Counted from the stretch's first letter, positions 31,880 through 40,260 are shown. The stretch: DNA of 64,000 bases from Hymenobacter sp. YIM 151500-1 (GCF_025979885.1 NZ_CP110139.1:744001-808000); one strand, 5' to 3'. Notes: generated by a model not told the origin, from the sequence alone. A program made the numbers and translations.

Positions 31880-33274
31880 CTATTCTACCAGCGACACGCG
31901 GACTTTCTTGCCTTTGACCTTGGCGCCGAGCAAACGCTCCACCACTTCAGCGGCCTGCTGGCGGGGTACGGCCACGTAGCTATAATAGTCAAACACCTCG
32001 ATGCGGCCCACCTGCTCCCGGTCCACGCCGCCCACGTTGACAAAGGCGCCCACCAGGTCGTGGGCGCTGACTTTATCCTTCTTGCCGGCCGATACATGCA
32101 GGGTCACGTTTTCGGGGCGGGGGGCTTTGGGGGCGGCGGGCGGCAGCTGAGGTGCGTGCAGGGGCTGCCACTGGATGCCTGCGGCCACGGGCCATTTCTT
32201 CACCTGGGCTTGTTCTTTCTCAGTTGCCAGAATATGGGCCGTGCCCGTGGCGCCGGCCCGGGCCGTGCGGCCGGCGCGGTGCTGAAAGGCCTCGGGCTTG
32301 TCGGGGGCGTCGTACTGCACCACCGTGTCGAGGGCCGTTACGTCGATGCCGCGGGCGGCTACGTCGGTGGCTACCAGCACCTGGCTGGAGCCGTTGCGAA
32401 GCTTGAGCAGGGCTTTGTCGCGCTCCGGCTGGGGCATTTTGCCGTGGAGCACTTCGGCCGCTACGCCGCGTCCCTGCAAGAAGCGCGTCAGCTCCACGCA
32501 CCGCTCACGGGTGTTGCAGAAGATGAGGGCGCGGCCAGTTTCGGGCTGCTGGAGCAGGTGGTAGAGGGCGGCGGGCTTTTTCTCGACCGGTCCCACGTGC
32601 CCGCGCAGCAGCAGGTTTTCGGGCAGCTCGTCGGTGTCCTGGCCGGCGTTGACCACGCGAGGCCGGGTCAGGTTCTTGCGAATCAGCTCCACCACCTTGT
32701 CCGACATCGTAGCCGAAAACAGCAGGGTTTGGCGGCGGCGGGGCAGGCGCTTCACAATCTCCACCAGCTCATCCTGAAAGCCCAGCTCCAGCAGCTTGTC
32801 GGCCTCGTCCAGAATCAGGGTTTTGAGCTGGTTGGGCACGATGCTGCGCCGCTCCAGGTGGTCGAGCAGGCGGCCGGGCGTGGCTACTACCACGTGCGGG
32901 GCCTGGGTGAGCGAGGCAGTTTCTTCCCGAAAGGCGTGGCCACCGTAAAAGGCCGCTACGCGCAGATTTGGCAGGTATTTGCCCAGCTTTTTGAGGGCGT
33001 CGCGCACTTGCAGGGCCAGCTCCCGGGCCGGCACCAGCACCACTACCTGCACGGCATCGAGCTTCAGGTCCAGGTGTTGCAGCACCGAGAGGCCATAGGC
33101 GCCAGTTTTGCCCGAGCCCGTCGGGGCCTGCCCGGCTACGTCCTGTCCGGCCAGGGCCATGGGCACTACCTGCTCCTGCACGGGCGTGGGAGCGGTGAAT
33201 TCCAGCTCTTCCAGCGCGCGTAAAAGTTCAGGGGCCAGGCCAAGGTCGGCAAATGATAAGGTTGGTGCAGTCAT
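31880..33274 (-). CDS. dbpA: DEAD-box RNA helicase DbpA-like
   Basis: A 464-residue ATP-dependent RNA helicase. Motifs in order: Q-motif FTAPTPVQEQVVP, Walker A APTGSGKTGAYGL near residue 52, PTREL equivalent PARELALQ, DEAD box LILDEADKLLELGF near 155, SAT in LLFSATMSD, and HRAGRTARAG near 330. The last ~75 residues (GAFVNVGGVDREQVGRIEVFDYYSYVAVP) form the DbpA RNA-binding domain, which in E. coli recognises 23S rRNA helix 92 in 50S assembly. The promoter box lies so close to the ATG that the mRNA may be leaderless. Confidence 0.92.
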   Translation of the reverse strand: MTAPTLSFADLGLAPELLRALEELEFTAPTPVQEQVVPMALAGQDVAGQAPTGSGKTGAYGLSVLQHLDLKLDAVQVVVLVPARELALQVRDALKKLGKYLPNLRVAAFYGGHAFREETASLTQAPHVVVATPGRLLDHLERRSIVPNQLKTLILDEADKLLELGFQDELVEIVKRLPRRRQTLLFSATMSDKVVELIRKNLTRPRVVNAGQDTDELPENLLLRGHVGPVEKKPAALYHLLQQPETGRALIFCNTRERCVELTRFLQGRGVAAEVLHGKMPQPERDKALLKLRNGSSQVLVATDVAARGIDVTALDTVVQYDAPDKPEAFQHRAGRTARAGATGTAHILATEKEQAQVKKWPVAAGIQWQPLHAPQLPPAAPKAPRPENVTLHVSAGKKDKVSAHDLVGAFVNVGGVDREQVGRIEVFDYYSYVAVPRQQAAEVVERLLGAKVKGKKVRVSLVE

Positions 33275-33278
33275 GCCG

Positions 33279-33286
33279 CAAAGGTA
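33279..33286 (-). promoter_or_regulatory. -7 box TACCTTTG of dbpA
   Basis: A perfect TAnnTTTG on the minus strand, only 4 nt before the ATG at 33274. Confidence 0.5.
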
Positions 33287-33333
33287 GGGACTTAGGGGCT
33301 TGGGGGCTTAGGGGCTTAGAGGAATAGCAGGCT

Positions 33334-33372
33334 GGCGGCCGACGCCTCGCCTCCGACAAGAAGTCGGCCGCC
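33334..33372. repeat. Short hairpin in a low-complexity spacer
   Basis: ggcggccgac (33334-33343) and gtcggccgcc (33363-33372) pair perfectly. Around it are degenerate tandem tracts: cttaggggcttgggggctt (33291-33318) and cactcatccactcat (33385-33424). It lies upstream of dbpA and just after the BrkB stop. Confidence 0.5.
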
Positions 33373-33419
33373 AAGGCCGCTAGTCACTCAATCACTCATC
33401 TACTCATCCACTCATCCAC

Positions 33420-34364
33420 TCATTCCCCCACATCCACCAGCTTATACCGCACGGCGGAGGGCTTGGGGCGGATGTCGAGGCCGACGTGGTGGGCGTAGGC
33501 CTTGGTGAAGCAGGCGCCGAAGTAGAAAATCATCGACGAATAGAACACGAACAGCAGCACCAGCACCATGCTGGACGCGGGGCCGTAGATGGGGCCCAGG
33601 TTGCGGGGCACCAGCAGGTAGCCCAGGGCCGTTTCGCCCAGGTCGATGAGCACGGCCGTGAGCAGGGCGCCCCGCAGCACGGCCCGCCCCGGCACGTGGG
33701 CGCTGCTCAGGTTGCGGAACGTGACACCAAACCACGCCGCCAGAATCAGCAGCGACGCCAGCTGGTTGACCACCTGAAACAACACGTAGCCAAACGTAGC
33801 GTCGAAGCCCAGGGTGCGCAGGTAATCGGCCAGAAAGACCAGGGCCGCATCCGACAGAAACGCAACCAACGACAACAAGCCCGTGGCCAGCAGTACGCCC
33901 AGGGAGCGGGTCCGGGCTTTCAGCAGCTTGCCGAGGCGGCCGTGGGAGCTGCGCCGGGGCCGCACCTGCCAGAGCTGGTTCAGGGAGTTTTGAATGACGC
34001 CAAACAGGGTGGTGGCAACGAAGAGGAGAAACCCAAAGCCCAGCCACGTTACCAGGCGGTTGCGCTGCACGTCGGCCACGTTGCGCAGAATCTGCTCGAC
34101 CAGCCCGGCGGCCGGAGCGCCCAGCAGGTGGGCCAGCTTGGTGAGCAGCAGCCCCTGCACCGCCGAAGCCGAATATAGGGAGCCCAGCAGCTGCACGAGA
34201 ATAATAAGAATGGGCGGCAGGGCAAACGTGGTAAAGAAAGCCGTGGCCGCGCCCAGGCGCAGCGGGTCGTTGGCGGCCAGCTCCCGGCCCGCCCGGCGCA
34301 GCAGAATCAGAAAATCGGTCCAGAAGGTGCGCCGGAGGTGGCCGGGCTCACGTACTTTTGTCAT
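33420..34364 (-). CDS. YihY/BrkB-family inner-membrane protein
   Basis: A 314-residue membrane protein with six predicted helices. It shows the YihY/BrkB pattern: LRLGAATAFFTTFALPPILIILVQLLG near the start, LFGVIQNSLNQLWQVRPRR, LSDAALVFLADYL, ASLLILAAWFGVTFR and FVFYSSMIFYFGACFTKAYA. Once misnamed tRNA nuclease BN, these proteins have unknown transport or envelope roles. ATG 34364 (MTKVREPGHLRRTFW) was chosen; the longer upstream frame is not conserved. It is divergent from the DUF2062 gene. Confidence 0.88.
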   Translation of the reverse strand: MTKVREPGHLRRTFWTDFLILLRRAGRELAANDPLRLGAATAFFTTFALPPILIILVQLLGSLYSASAVQGLLLTKLAHLLGAPAAGLVEQILRNVADVQRNRLVTWLGFGFLLFVATTLFGVIQNSLNQLWQVRPRRSSHGRLGKLLKARTRSLGVLLATGLLSLVAFLSDAALVFLADYLRTLGFDATFGYVLFQVVNQLASLLILAAWFGVTFRNLSSAHVPGRAVLRGALLTAVLIDLGETALGYLLVPRNLGPIYGPASSMVLVLLFVFYSSMIFYFGACFTKAYAHHVGLDIRPKPSAVRYKLVDVGE

Positions 34365-34562
34365 CAGGCGTGCCGCTCGGCTATGGGCTGCCAGGCTGGG
34401 TGGGCGCGAAGGTAGCGCACAGCTTCCGTATCGGCTTGGCATTCACGGGCTATAGGCTGCCGAGCCGAAGTCAGAAAAGACTTCGGCGCTTCGTAATAAA
34501 TCCAGTCGACAAGCCCCCGTTTTCGTTCAACGACCGGGCGCGTACCGCGCGCCTCCACCTCT

Positions 34563-35084
34563 GTGACCCAGCCCCTCGTACCGCCGCCCACCTCGCCGCC
34601 GCCCGCCAGCTGGCTCCGTCGCCGGGTGCTCCAGCCCCTGCTCGACCTGCTGAAGCAGGGCCTCACGCCCCACCAGCTGGCCCTCACGGCGGCCCTGGGC
34701 TCGGCCTTCGGGCTGGTGCCGATGCTGGGGGTTACCACGCTGATGAGTACGGTAACGGCCGTGCGGCTGCGGCTTAATGTGGCGGCCATGCTGCTCATTG
34801 CCCACCTCTGGAGCCCGGTGCAGCTGCTGCTGATTATTCCGATGATGCGCCTCGGCGCCCGGCTCTGGGGCAGCGCCGGACCGGCCCTCACCCTCGCCAA
34901 GCTCCAGCACCTGTTCTCCTCCGACTGGCTGGCCGCCCTGCGCCTGCTCTGGCACGCCTTGCTCGGTGCCTTGGCGCTTTGGGCCGTCGGCAGCGTGGTG
35001 CTGGGCACCCTGTTCTACTTCGTGCTCCGCCCCATCCTGAGCCGTGTAATGGCGCGGAAATTAGAGGTGAGAAGTGAGAGGTGA
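34563..35084 (+). CDS. DUF2062 membrane protein
   Basis: A 173-residue protein with GTG start and three or four helices. DUF2062 landmarks: LLKQGLTPHQLALTAALGSAFGLVPMLGVTTLMS (the G..P..G motif) and LIAHLWSPVQLLLIIPMMRLG, then LRLLWHALLGALALWAVGSVVLGTL. These proteins are common in Bacteria, often near glycosyltransferases, and have no settled role. The C-terminal VMARKLEVRSER runs into low-complexity gaggtgagaagtgag DNA that opens the next repeat. Confidence 0.8.
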   Translation: MTQPLVPPPTSPPPASWLRRRVLQPLLDLLKQGLTPHQLALTAALGSAFGLVPMLGVTTLMSTVTAVRLRLNVAAMLLIAHLWSPVQLLLIIPMMRLGARLWGSAGPALTLAKLQHLFSSDWLAALRLLWHALLGALALWAVGSVVLGTLFYFVLRPILSRVMARKLEVRSER

Positions 35085-35100
35085 GAAGTGAGACAGTAGA

Positions 35101-35217
35101 ACAGCAGCCCCGACTGGGCGACATGCCGGTAGAAACCAGTAAAGAATAAACATTCAAAGCCCCGGCGGGGCGGCACCATTCGTCTTTGGACGGTAGGTGC
35201 CGCCCCGCCGGGGCTTT
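35101..35217. repeat. AGCCCCGGCGGGGC palindromic element
   Basis: The inner stem is a perfect 22 bp: 35156-35177 (aaagccccggcggggcggcacc) with 35196-35217. The left shoulder (cagccccgactgggcgacatgccggtagaaacca) matches the middle arm of the elements at 14484 and 45065, but the right shoulder is missing, so this copy is partial. Confidence 0.75.
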
Positions 35218-35251
35218 GGGTATTCGGGCAACGGCGGGTTGCCGGAGCTGG

Positions 35252-36241
35252 TTACGCCCGCTGGTACACCGGCGTGGTTTGCAGCAGGTACTGCACCAGC
35301 GGCTCCTGCGAGTTGGGGTCGATAAGCATGAGGTCGACAAACTGGGCCTGGGTGAGGTTGCCCTGGAGAACCGGGCCCAACTCTTGTAGGAAGCTGGGGT
35401 CCTGCTGCTCGGTGTGGAAGCCCAGCAGCAGCCGCGGCGCCTCGTTGGGGGCATTCTGCAGGTGCATCTGCGTCAGGTACACGGCCTGGATGTGGGGCTG
35501 CTGGGCGCAGTAGGCGCGCAGGGCTTCAATCAGGGCAGTGGGTTCTTCGGCGGGCTGGCTCAGGGCCACCTGCATGTCCTGGGGGGCGGGTGCCTCAAAC
35601 AGCTGCCCGGCCAGCAGGGCCTGAATCTCGTCAGCGGCCAGCAGCTTGCCCAGGGACGAGAAGGGGTTGAGGGCGCAGTCGGCGTTCTGCACCATCTGAA
35701 AGAAGTCGTGGCCGCGCAGGCGCAGGTAGGTTACCGAGTTTTCGGGTACGGCGCCGTTGTCGTAGATGCGCTCCAGGGAGGTAAAGACCGGAATCTTGCT
35801 GTCGTGCAATACTTGCAGCTGGATTTCCATGCCTTCCTGGGGCGTCAGCTCGCCGGGCTCCTGGCCTTCTTTGGGCGCCATCACCACGTACACTTCCTCG
35901 CCCAGCAGCGCCTGGTAGAAGGGGCTGCGAAACTGCGGGTCCATGGCGGCTTGCAGCAGGAGCTGCTCCAGGATGTTGGTGGGCTGGAAGGCCAGCTGCT
36001 CCGGGGCGAGCTGGGCTGGCTGCTCGGGCATGGAAATGGGCGGCGCGGGCGGAATAAACGGCACGGGCGCCGGTGCCGGGGCGTCGGGCATCTGGTAGTT
36101 GGCTCCCTTGTAGCGCGGCCCGGCAGGCTTGGCGGACTCGGGGGCGGGGGAGACGGCGCCCTCCGTGGGGGTGGGGGACGGGGTAGGAGCAGGGGCCGGA
36201 TCGGCCTCGGGTTTCTTCTTCAGGAAATCAAACAGACCCAT
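35252..36241 (-). CDS. SseB-family protein with Pro-rich N-terminus
   Basis: A 329-residue cytoplasmic protein. The N-terminal ~75 residues (MGLFDFLKKKP, then P/A-rich) form a linker. The rest resembles SseB: NILEQLLLQAAMDPQFRSPFYQALLGEEVYVV, QVLHDSKIPVFTSLERIYD, YLRLRGHDFFQMVQNADCALNPFSSLGKLL, then a second SseB C-terminal domain with PHIQAVYLTQMHLQNAPNEAPRLLLGF. SseB domains accompany type VII secretion genes and immunity-type proteins elsewhere, but no such neighbours are here. Function unknown. Confidence 0.8.
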   Translation of the reverse strand: MGLFDFLKKKPEADPAPAPTPSPTPTEGAVSPAPESAKPAGPRYKGANYQMPDAPAPAPVPFIPPAPPISMPEQPAQLAPEQLAFQPTNILEQLLLQAAMDPQFRSPFYQALLGEEVYVVMAPKEGQEPGELTPQEGMEIQLQVLHDSKIPVFTSLERIYDNGAVPENSVTYLRLRGHDFFQMVQNADCALNPFSSLGKLLAADEIQALLAGQLFEAPAPQDMQVALSQPAEEPTALIEALRAYCAQQPHIQAVYLTQMHLQNAPNEAPRLLLGFHTEQQDPSFLQELGPVLQGNLTQAQFVDLMLIDPNSQEPLVQYLLQTTPVYQRA

Positions 36242-36347
36242 AGCAAAACAACAGATTAGAGCTGCAAGCTAAGCAGGTTTACCGGAAGATGCAGGCAGAA
36301 CAGGGCATAAATGCTCGATTTTGGGCCGGCCGGACCTAGCCTGGAGC

Positions 36348-36752
36348 TTAACGCCAGCGCCGCAGAAAGTCCTGGCGGAAGGCCGCACCCAGGGGCCGCA
36401 CCTGCCCGGCCACCGTGAGCCGGCTGCTTTCCAGGCGCTCCACCCGGCGCAGGGGCACCACGAAGGATTTGTGCACCCGCACGAAGTAGGCGGCGGGCAG
36501 CTCCTGAGGCAGGCGGCGCAGGGTGTCGGGCACCACCACGCGGCCGGCGGCGGGGTGCACCTTCACGTAGTTGCCGTAGGCCTCCAGCCAAAGAATATCG
36601 GCCAAATTGACGCGGTGCGTGGTGGTTCCGTTGCGCAGCAGCAGTGACAGCACAAGCCGCAGCCATTCGGCGGCGCGCAGCCGGTGGGGGCGGCCACAGC
36701 TCAGAAGCGGAGGCAGCAGAACTGGACATGAAACCAGGGAAGAAACTCCCAC
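36348..36752 (-). CDS. Stand-alone LytTR DNA-binding protein, start uncertain
   Basis: The C-terminal ~100 residues form a LytTR domain: RVNLADILWLEAYGNYVKVH, VVVPDTLRRLPQELPAAYFV, RVHKSFVVPLRRVERLESSR and a final AFRQDFLRRW. LytTR domains bind direct repeats in promoter DNA, normally behind a receiver domain, which is absent here. The frame stays open far upstream, antisense to the hydrolase gene, but with no conserved content. I placed the start at GTG 36752; GTG 36653 (VLSLLLRNG) would give a bare domain. An ATG at 36729 is in another frame, so a small frameshift is possible. Confidence 0.65.
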   Translation of the reverse strand: MGVSSLVSCPVLLPPLLSCGRPHRLRAAEWLRLVLSLLLRNGTTTHRVNLADILWLEAYGNYVKVHPAAGRVVVPDTLRRLPQELPAAYFVRVHKSFVVPLRRVERLESSRLTVAGQVRPLGAAFRQDFLRRWR

Positions 36753-36996
36753 CGGCAAGTGCCCCGATGCTGCCGCCAAGGTGCGGGGCTGCCCTGCGCG
36801 GGCCAATGCGGCGGGATAGACGGGGCTTGCCCGCCCACGGGTACGGCTGCTATAGCTTTCCGGGGCGTTCATTAGGCCGGCTTCGGAAGGCGGCGGCACG
36901 GGAGCAGCTTTGCGGCAGTTCTTCCCGGCTTGGCGGCTGGTCTCCTGGGAAGAACAGGTTGCTCCTGTTTCACTCACTTTTCTGTTTTTTGCCTCT

Positions 36997-38400
36997 ATGA
37001 AAAAGCTCCCTCTGCTCCTGGCGCTGCTGCTGCTGTTCATCACCGCCCGCGGCCAGGCTCCGCACTCGCCGGCGGGCCTGTGGCAAGGCGCCCTCAATCT
37101 GCCCACCACCCAGCTGCGGGTGCAGTTCAGGCTCACGGCGCGCGAAGGTGGGTCCCTGACCGGTACTATCTCGGTGCCCCAGCAAAACCTCCAGGACATG
37201 CCTTTCTCGGGTGTAGTGGTGCGAGCCGACAGCGTACTGGCTACGCTGGAGAAGCTACAGGCGCGGTTTCGGGGCCGGCTTTCGGCCAGCGGGCAGGAGC
37301 TGACGGGCGTGTGGCAGCAGAGCGGCGCCCAACTGCCCCTGGCCCTCACGCGCACCAGCGAAGCGGCCGTGGCGGCCGCGGCCCCGCGCCGGCCCCAGCT
37401 GCCAGTAGGGCCGTTCCCGTACCGCAGCGAGGACGTGACCTTCGCCAACCCCACCGCTAACCTCAGCCTGGCCGGCACGCTTACCCTGCCCGCCGGCCAA
37501 GGGCCTTTTCCGGCCGTGGTGCTGGTCAGCGGCTCGGGCCCCCAGGACCGCGACGAAACCATCTTCGGCCATAAGCCCTTCCTCGTGCTGGCCGACTATC
37601 TGACCCGCCGCGGCTTTGCCGTGCTGCGCTACGACGACCGGGGCGTGGGCCAGTCGCAGGGCACCCACGCCGGGGCTACCACCGCCGACTTCACCACCGA
37701 TGCCCAAGCCGCGCTGGCTTACCTGCGGCGCCACCCCGGCATCAAGCCGCGCCGCGTGGGCATGATTGGGCACAGCGAGGGCGGGCTGATTGTGTGGCAG
37801 GCGGCTGCCCAGCCCGCCGGGCCCGACGTTGCCGTGACCCTGGCCGGCACGGGCCTGCCCGGCACCGAGGTGCTGCTGCGCCAGCAAACCGACCTGGGCC
37901 GGGCGGCCGGCCTGGACACCGCCGCCCTCGGGCAGATTCGGCGGGTGCATACGGCCCTGTTTGCGGAAATGCGCCGCCTGCCGGCCACGCTGAGCCAGGA
38001 CGAGCTTCGGCAGCAGCTTGCCACCAAGCTGCGCCAGCTCTACCCCAGCCTGAGCCAGGACCAGGCCCTGGCCCAGACGAAGAGCATTGCCGGGCCCTGG
38101 CTGCGCTACTTTCTGCTTACCGACCCCGCCGGCAGCCTGCGGCAGGTGAAGTGCCCCGTTCTGGCCCTCAACGGCACCAAAGACCTGCAAGTAGCCGCCG
38201 ACGTACACCTGCCCGCCATTGAGCGGGCCCTGAAAGCCGGCGGCAACCGCAACGTAACCGTGCGCGCCCTGCCCGGCCTGAACCACCTGTTCCAGACCGC
38301 CGCCACCGGTTCCGAGAAGGAGTATGCCACCATCGAAGAAACCTTCTCCCCCGCGGCCCTGGAAATTATCGGCACTTGGCTGGCCCAGCACGCCAAGTAG
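36997..38400 (+). CDS. Secreted alpha/beta hydrolase with N-terminal beta domain
   Basis: A 467-residue exported enzyme. Signal peptide MKKLPLLLALLLLFITARG. Residues 30-140 form a beta-rich domain (GLWQGALNLPTTQLRVQF, LTGVWQQSGAQLPLALTR). The hydrolase fold follows: GTLTLPAGQGPFPAVVLVSGSGPQDRDE (oxyanion), FAVLRYDDRGVGQS, the nucleophile elbow GMIGHSEGGLI with Ser near residue 252, and CPVLALNGTKDLQV supplying the acid. The catalytic His is in LPGLNHLFQ. This S9/DUF3887-like two-domain hydrolase is common in Bacteroidota; natural substrate unknown. A terminator hairpin follows. Confidence 0.88.
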   Translation: MKKLPLLLALLLLFITARGQAPHSPAGLWQGALNLPTTQLRVQFRLTAREGGSLTGTISVPQQNLQDMPFSGVVVRADSVLATLEKLQARFRGRLSASGQELTGVWQQSGAQLPLALTRTSEAAVAAAAPRRPQLPVGPFPYRSEDVTFANPTANLSLAGTLTLPAGQGPFPAVVLVSGSGPQDRDETIFGHKPFLVLADYLTRRGFAVLRYDDRGVGQSQGTHAGATTADFTTDAQAALAYLRRHPGIKPRRVGMIGHSEGGLIVWQAAAQPAGPDVAVTLAGTGLPGTEVLLRQQTDLGRAAGLDTAALGQIRRVHTALFAEMRRLPATLSQDELRQQLATKLRQLYPSLSQDQALAQTKSIAGPWLRYFLLTDPAGSLRQVKCPVLALNGTKDLQVAADVHLPAIERALKAGGNRNVTVRALPGLNHLFQTAATGSEKEYATIEETFSPAALEIIGTWLAQHAK

Positions 38401-38421
38401 CCGCCACGCCACCTTGGTAAG

Positions 38422-38470
38422 CACCAGCCCCCAGCACGCCACCGATGGTGTGGCCTGTTGGGGGCTGGTG
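38422..38470 (+). terminator. Hairpin terminator of the hydrolase gene
   Basis: caccagccccc (38422-38432) pairs exactly with gggggctggtg (38460-38470), followed by ttt. It sits 21 bp after the hydrolase stop. Confidence 0.7.
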
Positions 38471-38506
38471 TTTGTGGAGCAGTTTTACAGGAAGTTTATA
38501 AACCGT

Positions 38507-38620
38507 CCTGCTCTATCTGGCGTCCGCTTGTCGAAGCATCTCTACCTCTGGCTAACTGCTGACGCTTGTTCAACGAAGCGGGAGAGATGCTTCGATTGCG
38601 CGGACGCCAGATAGAGCAGG
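38507..38620. repeat. CGAAGCATCTCT repeat inside a perfect inverted repeat
   Basis: Outer arms 38507-38527 and 38600-38620 pair perfectly over 21 bp (cctgctctatctggcgtccgc). Inside, cgaagcatctct (38532-38543) faces agagatgcttcg (38583-38594), and gttcaacgaagcggg is present. Cousins lie at 40261, 48500 and 58985, each with different outer arms. Confidence 0.75.
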
Positions 38621-38690
38621 ACCGGGCAAAGGTGCTCTGGGCGACTTCCTAAACCGCTTCAGCGTCAATTCAGGCTGCTGTGCTAGCCGA

Positions 38691-39128
38691 TTATTGCCCG
38701 TCGGAGCCGTTACAGCGGCCCAGCAGGTCGGAGGTTTCGCGGATGGTGTAAGGCGGGTTGTGGTTGCCCCAGTTTGTTTGCACGAAGTTGAGCAGGTTGG
38801 TAATCTGCGAGTCGGTCAGGTCCTCGTGGCCGGGCATAATCTGGTTGTACTCAATGCCGTTCACGACCATCGGCCCCCGCGCGCCTTTCCGAATTAGGCA
38901 GGGCAGCTCGGCGCGGTGCCGGGCCACGTAGTCGGCCCCCGCTACGGGCGGAATAAGGCGGCGCAAGCCCTGGCCCTGCTCGCCGTGGCAGCTGGCGCAG
39001 TGGGTCTGGTAGAGCTGGGCGCCTTCGTTTTTGCGCTCCGTAAAGCAGCCGCTCAGCCCCGCGGCTACCAGCAGCCCGGCCGCCCCAAGGGCGCTCAGGT
39101 GCCGCAGCGTGGGCAGGAGCCTGCTCAT
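38691..39128 (-). CDS. c-type cytochrome lipoprotein
   Basis: A 145-residue periplasmic electron carrier. The lipobox LSGC (Cys28) follows a hydrophobic signal. A haem-binding motif THCASCHGEQGQG lies near residue 42, and the distal Met is in YNQIMPGHEDLTDSQITNLLNFVQTNW, the usual order of class I cytochrome c. Its ATG overlaps the stop of the SCO gene by ATGA, indicating translational coupling. It is the last gene of a three-gene operon with SCO, suggesting a role in a copper/oxidase respiratory chain. Confidence 0.9.
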   Translation of the reverse strand: MSRLLPTLRHLSALGAAGLLVAAGLSGCFTERKNEGAQLYQTHCASCHGEQGQGLRRLIPPVAGADYVARHRAELPCLIRKGARGPMVVNGIEYNQIMPGHEDLTDSQITNLLNFVQTNWGNHNPPYTIRETSDLLGRCNGSDGQ

Positions 39129-39820
39129 CGGGCGGCCGTTTGCCGGGTTTCGGCTTCTTCTTTGAGCAGGATGGGCAGGTCGCGGATGAGCTGGTCAACC
39201 TGGTCTTTCTCCATGCCATCGTACACGCCCCGGATGCGCCGCCGCGAATCGACCAGGGCGAAGGCGCCGCTGTGCGCGAAGCCGCCGGCCACGGTGGAAT
39301 CTTTCTGGGCGGCAGTCATATAGGCGCGGGCCAGGGCAAACACCGTGTCGTGGGGGGCGGTGGCGAAGTGCCAGCGCGAGGCGTCCCGGATGCCCAGACG
39401 CTGGGCGTAATCCTTCAGCACCGGAATGGAGTCGTGGGCCGGGTCGATGGTGTGGCTCAGGAACAGCACGTTGGGGTTGCCCTTGAACTGCTCGTACACG
39501 CGCAGCATTTCGCTTTGCATCTTGGGGCAGATGCTGGGGCAGGAGGCGAAAAAGAAGTCGGTGACGTAGACCTTGCCGGCGAAGGTTTGGTTGGTAATCA
39601 CCTGGCCGTCCTGGTTGGTGAGGCGAAAGGCCGGCACGGGGTCGGGCAGTGTATCGGCCGGGGAAGTGGGAGCGGAGCGCTTCAGGCCCTGAATGGGCAG
39701 GCGCTCCGCCACTTTCGCTTGGTTAGCATCGGTGCAGGCGGTTGGCAGCAGACTGCCAAAAGCCAGTAGGCCCGCCACGGCGGCGCGGCCCCAGGAAAAA
39801 CGCAAATTGAAAGACATCAT
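39125..39820 (-). CDS. SCO-family copper chaperone, lipoprotein
   Basis: A 231-residue SCO1/SenC-type thioredoxin-fold protein. Lipobox LPTAC (Cys29). The copper/redox motif is DFFFASCPSICPKM (CxxxC) near residue 95; the copper-binding His lies in VAGGFAHSGAFALVD. SCO proteins deliver copper to the Cu-A site of cytochrome oxidase. It starts with two consecutive ATG codons (39820, 39817). It is flanked by a lipoprotein 6 bp upstream and overlaps the cytochrome c gene downstream, an arrangement consistent with oxidase assembly. Confidence 0.92.
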   Translation of the reverse strand: MMSFNLRFSWGRAAVAGLLAFGSLLPTACTDANQAKVAERLPIQGLKRSAPTSPADTLPDPVPAFRLTNQDGQVITNQTFAGKVYVTDFFFASCPSICPKMQSEMLRVYEQFKGNPNVLFLSHTIDPAHDSIPVLKDYAQRLGIRDASRWHFATAPHDTVFALARAYMTAAQKDSTVAGGFAHSGAFALVDSRRRIRGVYDGMEKDQVDQLIRDLPILLKEEAETRQTAAR

Positions 39821-39826
39821 ACGCAG

Positions 39827-40240
39827 TTAGCGGGCCGAAGCAGCCCCTGATACTAGCAACCGGGCCGAGTCCTGACTGGTTCGAAATAACACGCCTACCG
39901 AGTCGATGCGACGCTGCTGCCCGGCAAAGTAGCTCAGGCGCCGCGCCACGGCCATCGTGTCGGCGGGCTTGCGGTAGCGGTGCATCCAGTCCATCATGGC
40001 AGCTTCGGCGGCCAGCAATGCCCGGCGCTGCCGGCCGGCGGCCAGCGTGTCGAGGTTCGGCGCTTTCTGCAACTGCTGGCGTAGGCGGTAGAGCTGGTCC
40101 ATCTGAGCCATCAGCTCGTCGTGGCGGGCCAGCACGGCTTTCTCGGCCGCTTCGGCCTGCTGTTCCTCACTCTGCAACGACAAACAGCCCGCCAGCATCG
40201 GCAGCAGGCAAACCAGGTAGAAAAAGCGGAGGTGTTTCAC
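39827..40240 (-). CDS. Small helical lipoprotein, first gene of the SCO operon
   Basis: A 137-residue lipoprotein (lipobox LAGC, Cys19) that is almost wholly helical and charged: EEQQAEAAEKAVLARHDELMAQ, LYRLRQQLQKAP, MDWMHRYRKPADTMAVARRL. A similar short coiled-coil lipoprotein before SCO is frequent in Cytophagales (often named viral A-type inclusion protein by annotation pipelines). The start is GTG, 5 nt after a perfect promoter box, so the operon transcript is probably leaderless or almost so. Function in copper delivery is only inferred. Confidence 0.75.
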   Translation of the reverse strand: MKHLRFFYLVCLLPMLAGCLSLQSEEQQAEAAEKAVLARHDELMAQMDQLYRLRQQLQKAPNLDTLAAGRQRRALLAAEAAMMDWMHRYRKPADTMAVARRLSYFAGQQRRIDSVGVLFRTSQDSARLLVSGAASAR

Positions 40241-40245
40241 GCCCG

Positions 40246-40253
40246 CAAAGGTA
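40246..40253 (-). promoter_or_regulatory. -7 box TACCTTTG of the SCO operon
   Basis: A perfect TAnnTTTG on the minus strand, ending 5 nt before the GTG start at 40240. Confidence 0.55.
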
Positions 40254-40260
40254 GGGAGGA

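Noticed and set aside
31787..33223. 478-residue plus-strand frame opposite dbpA
   Set aside because: Shadow of the helicase gene; no domain seen.
36753..37562. 404-residue minus-strand protein ending in the LytTR domain
   Set aside because: Its first two thirds are antisense to the hydrolase gene and carry no conserved sequence; only the C-terminal part is credible.
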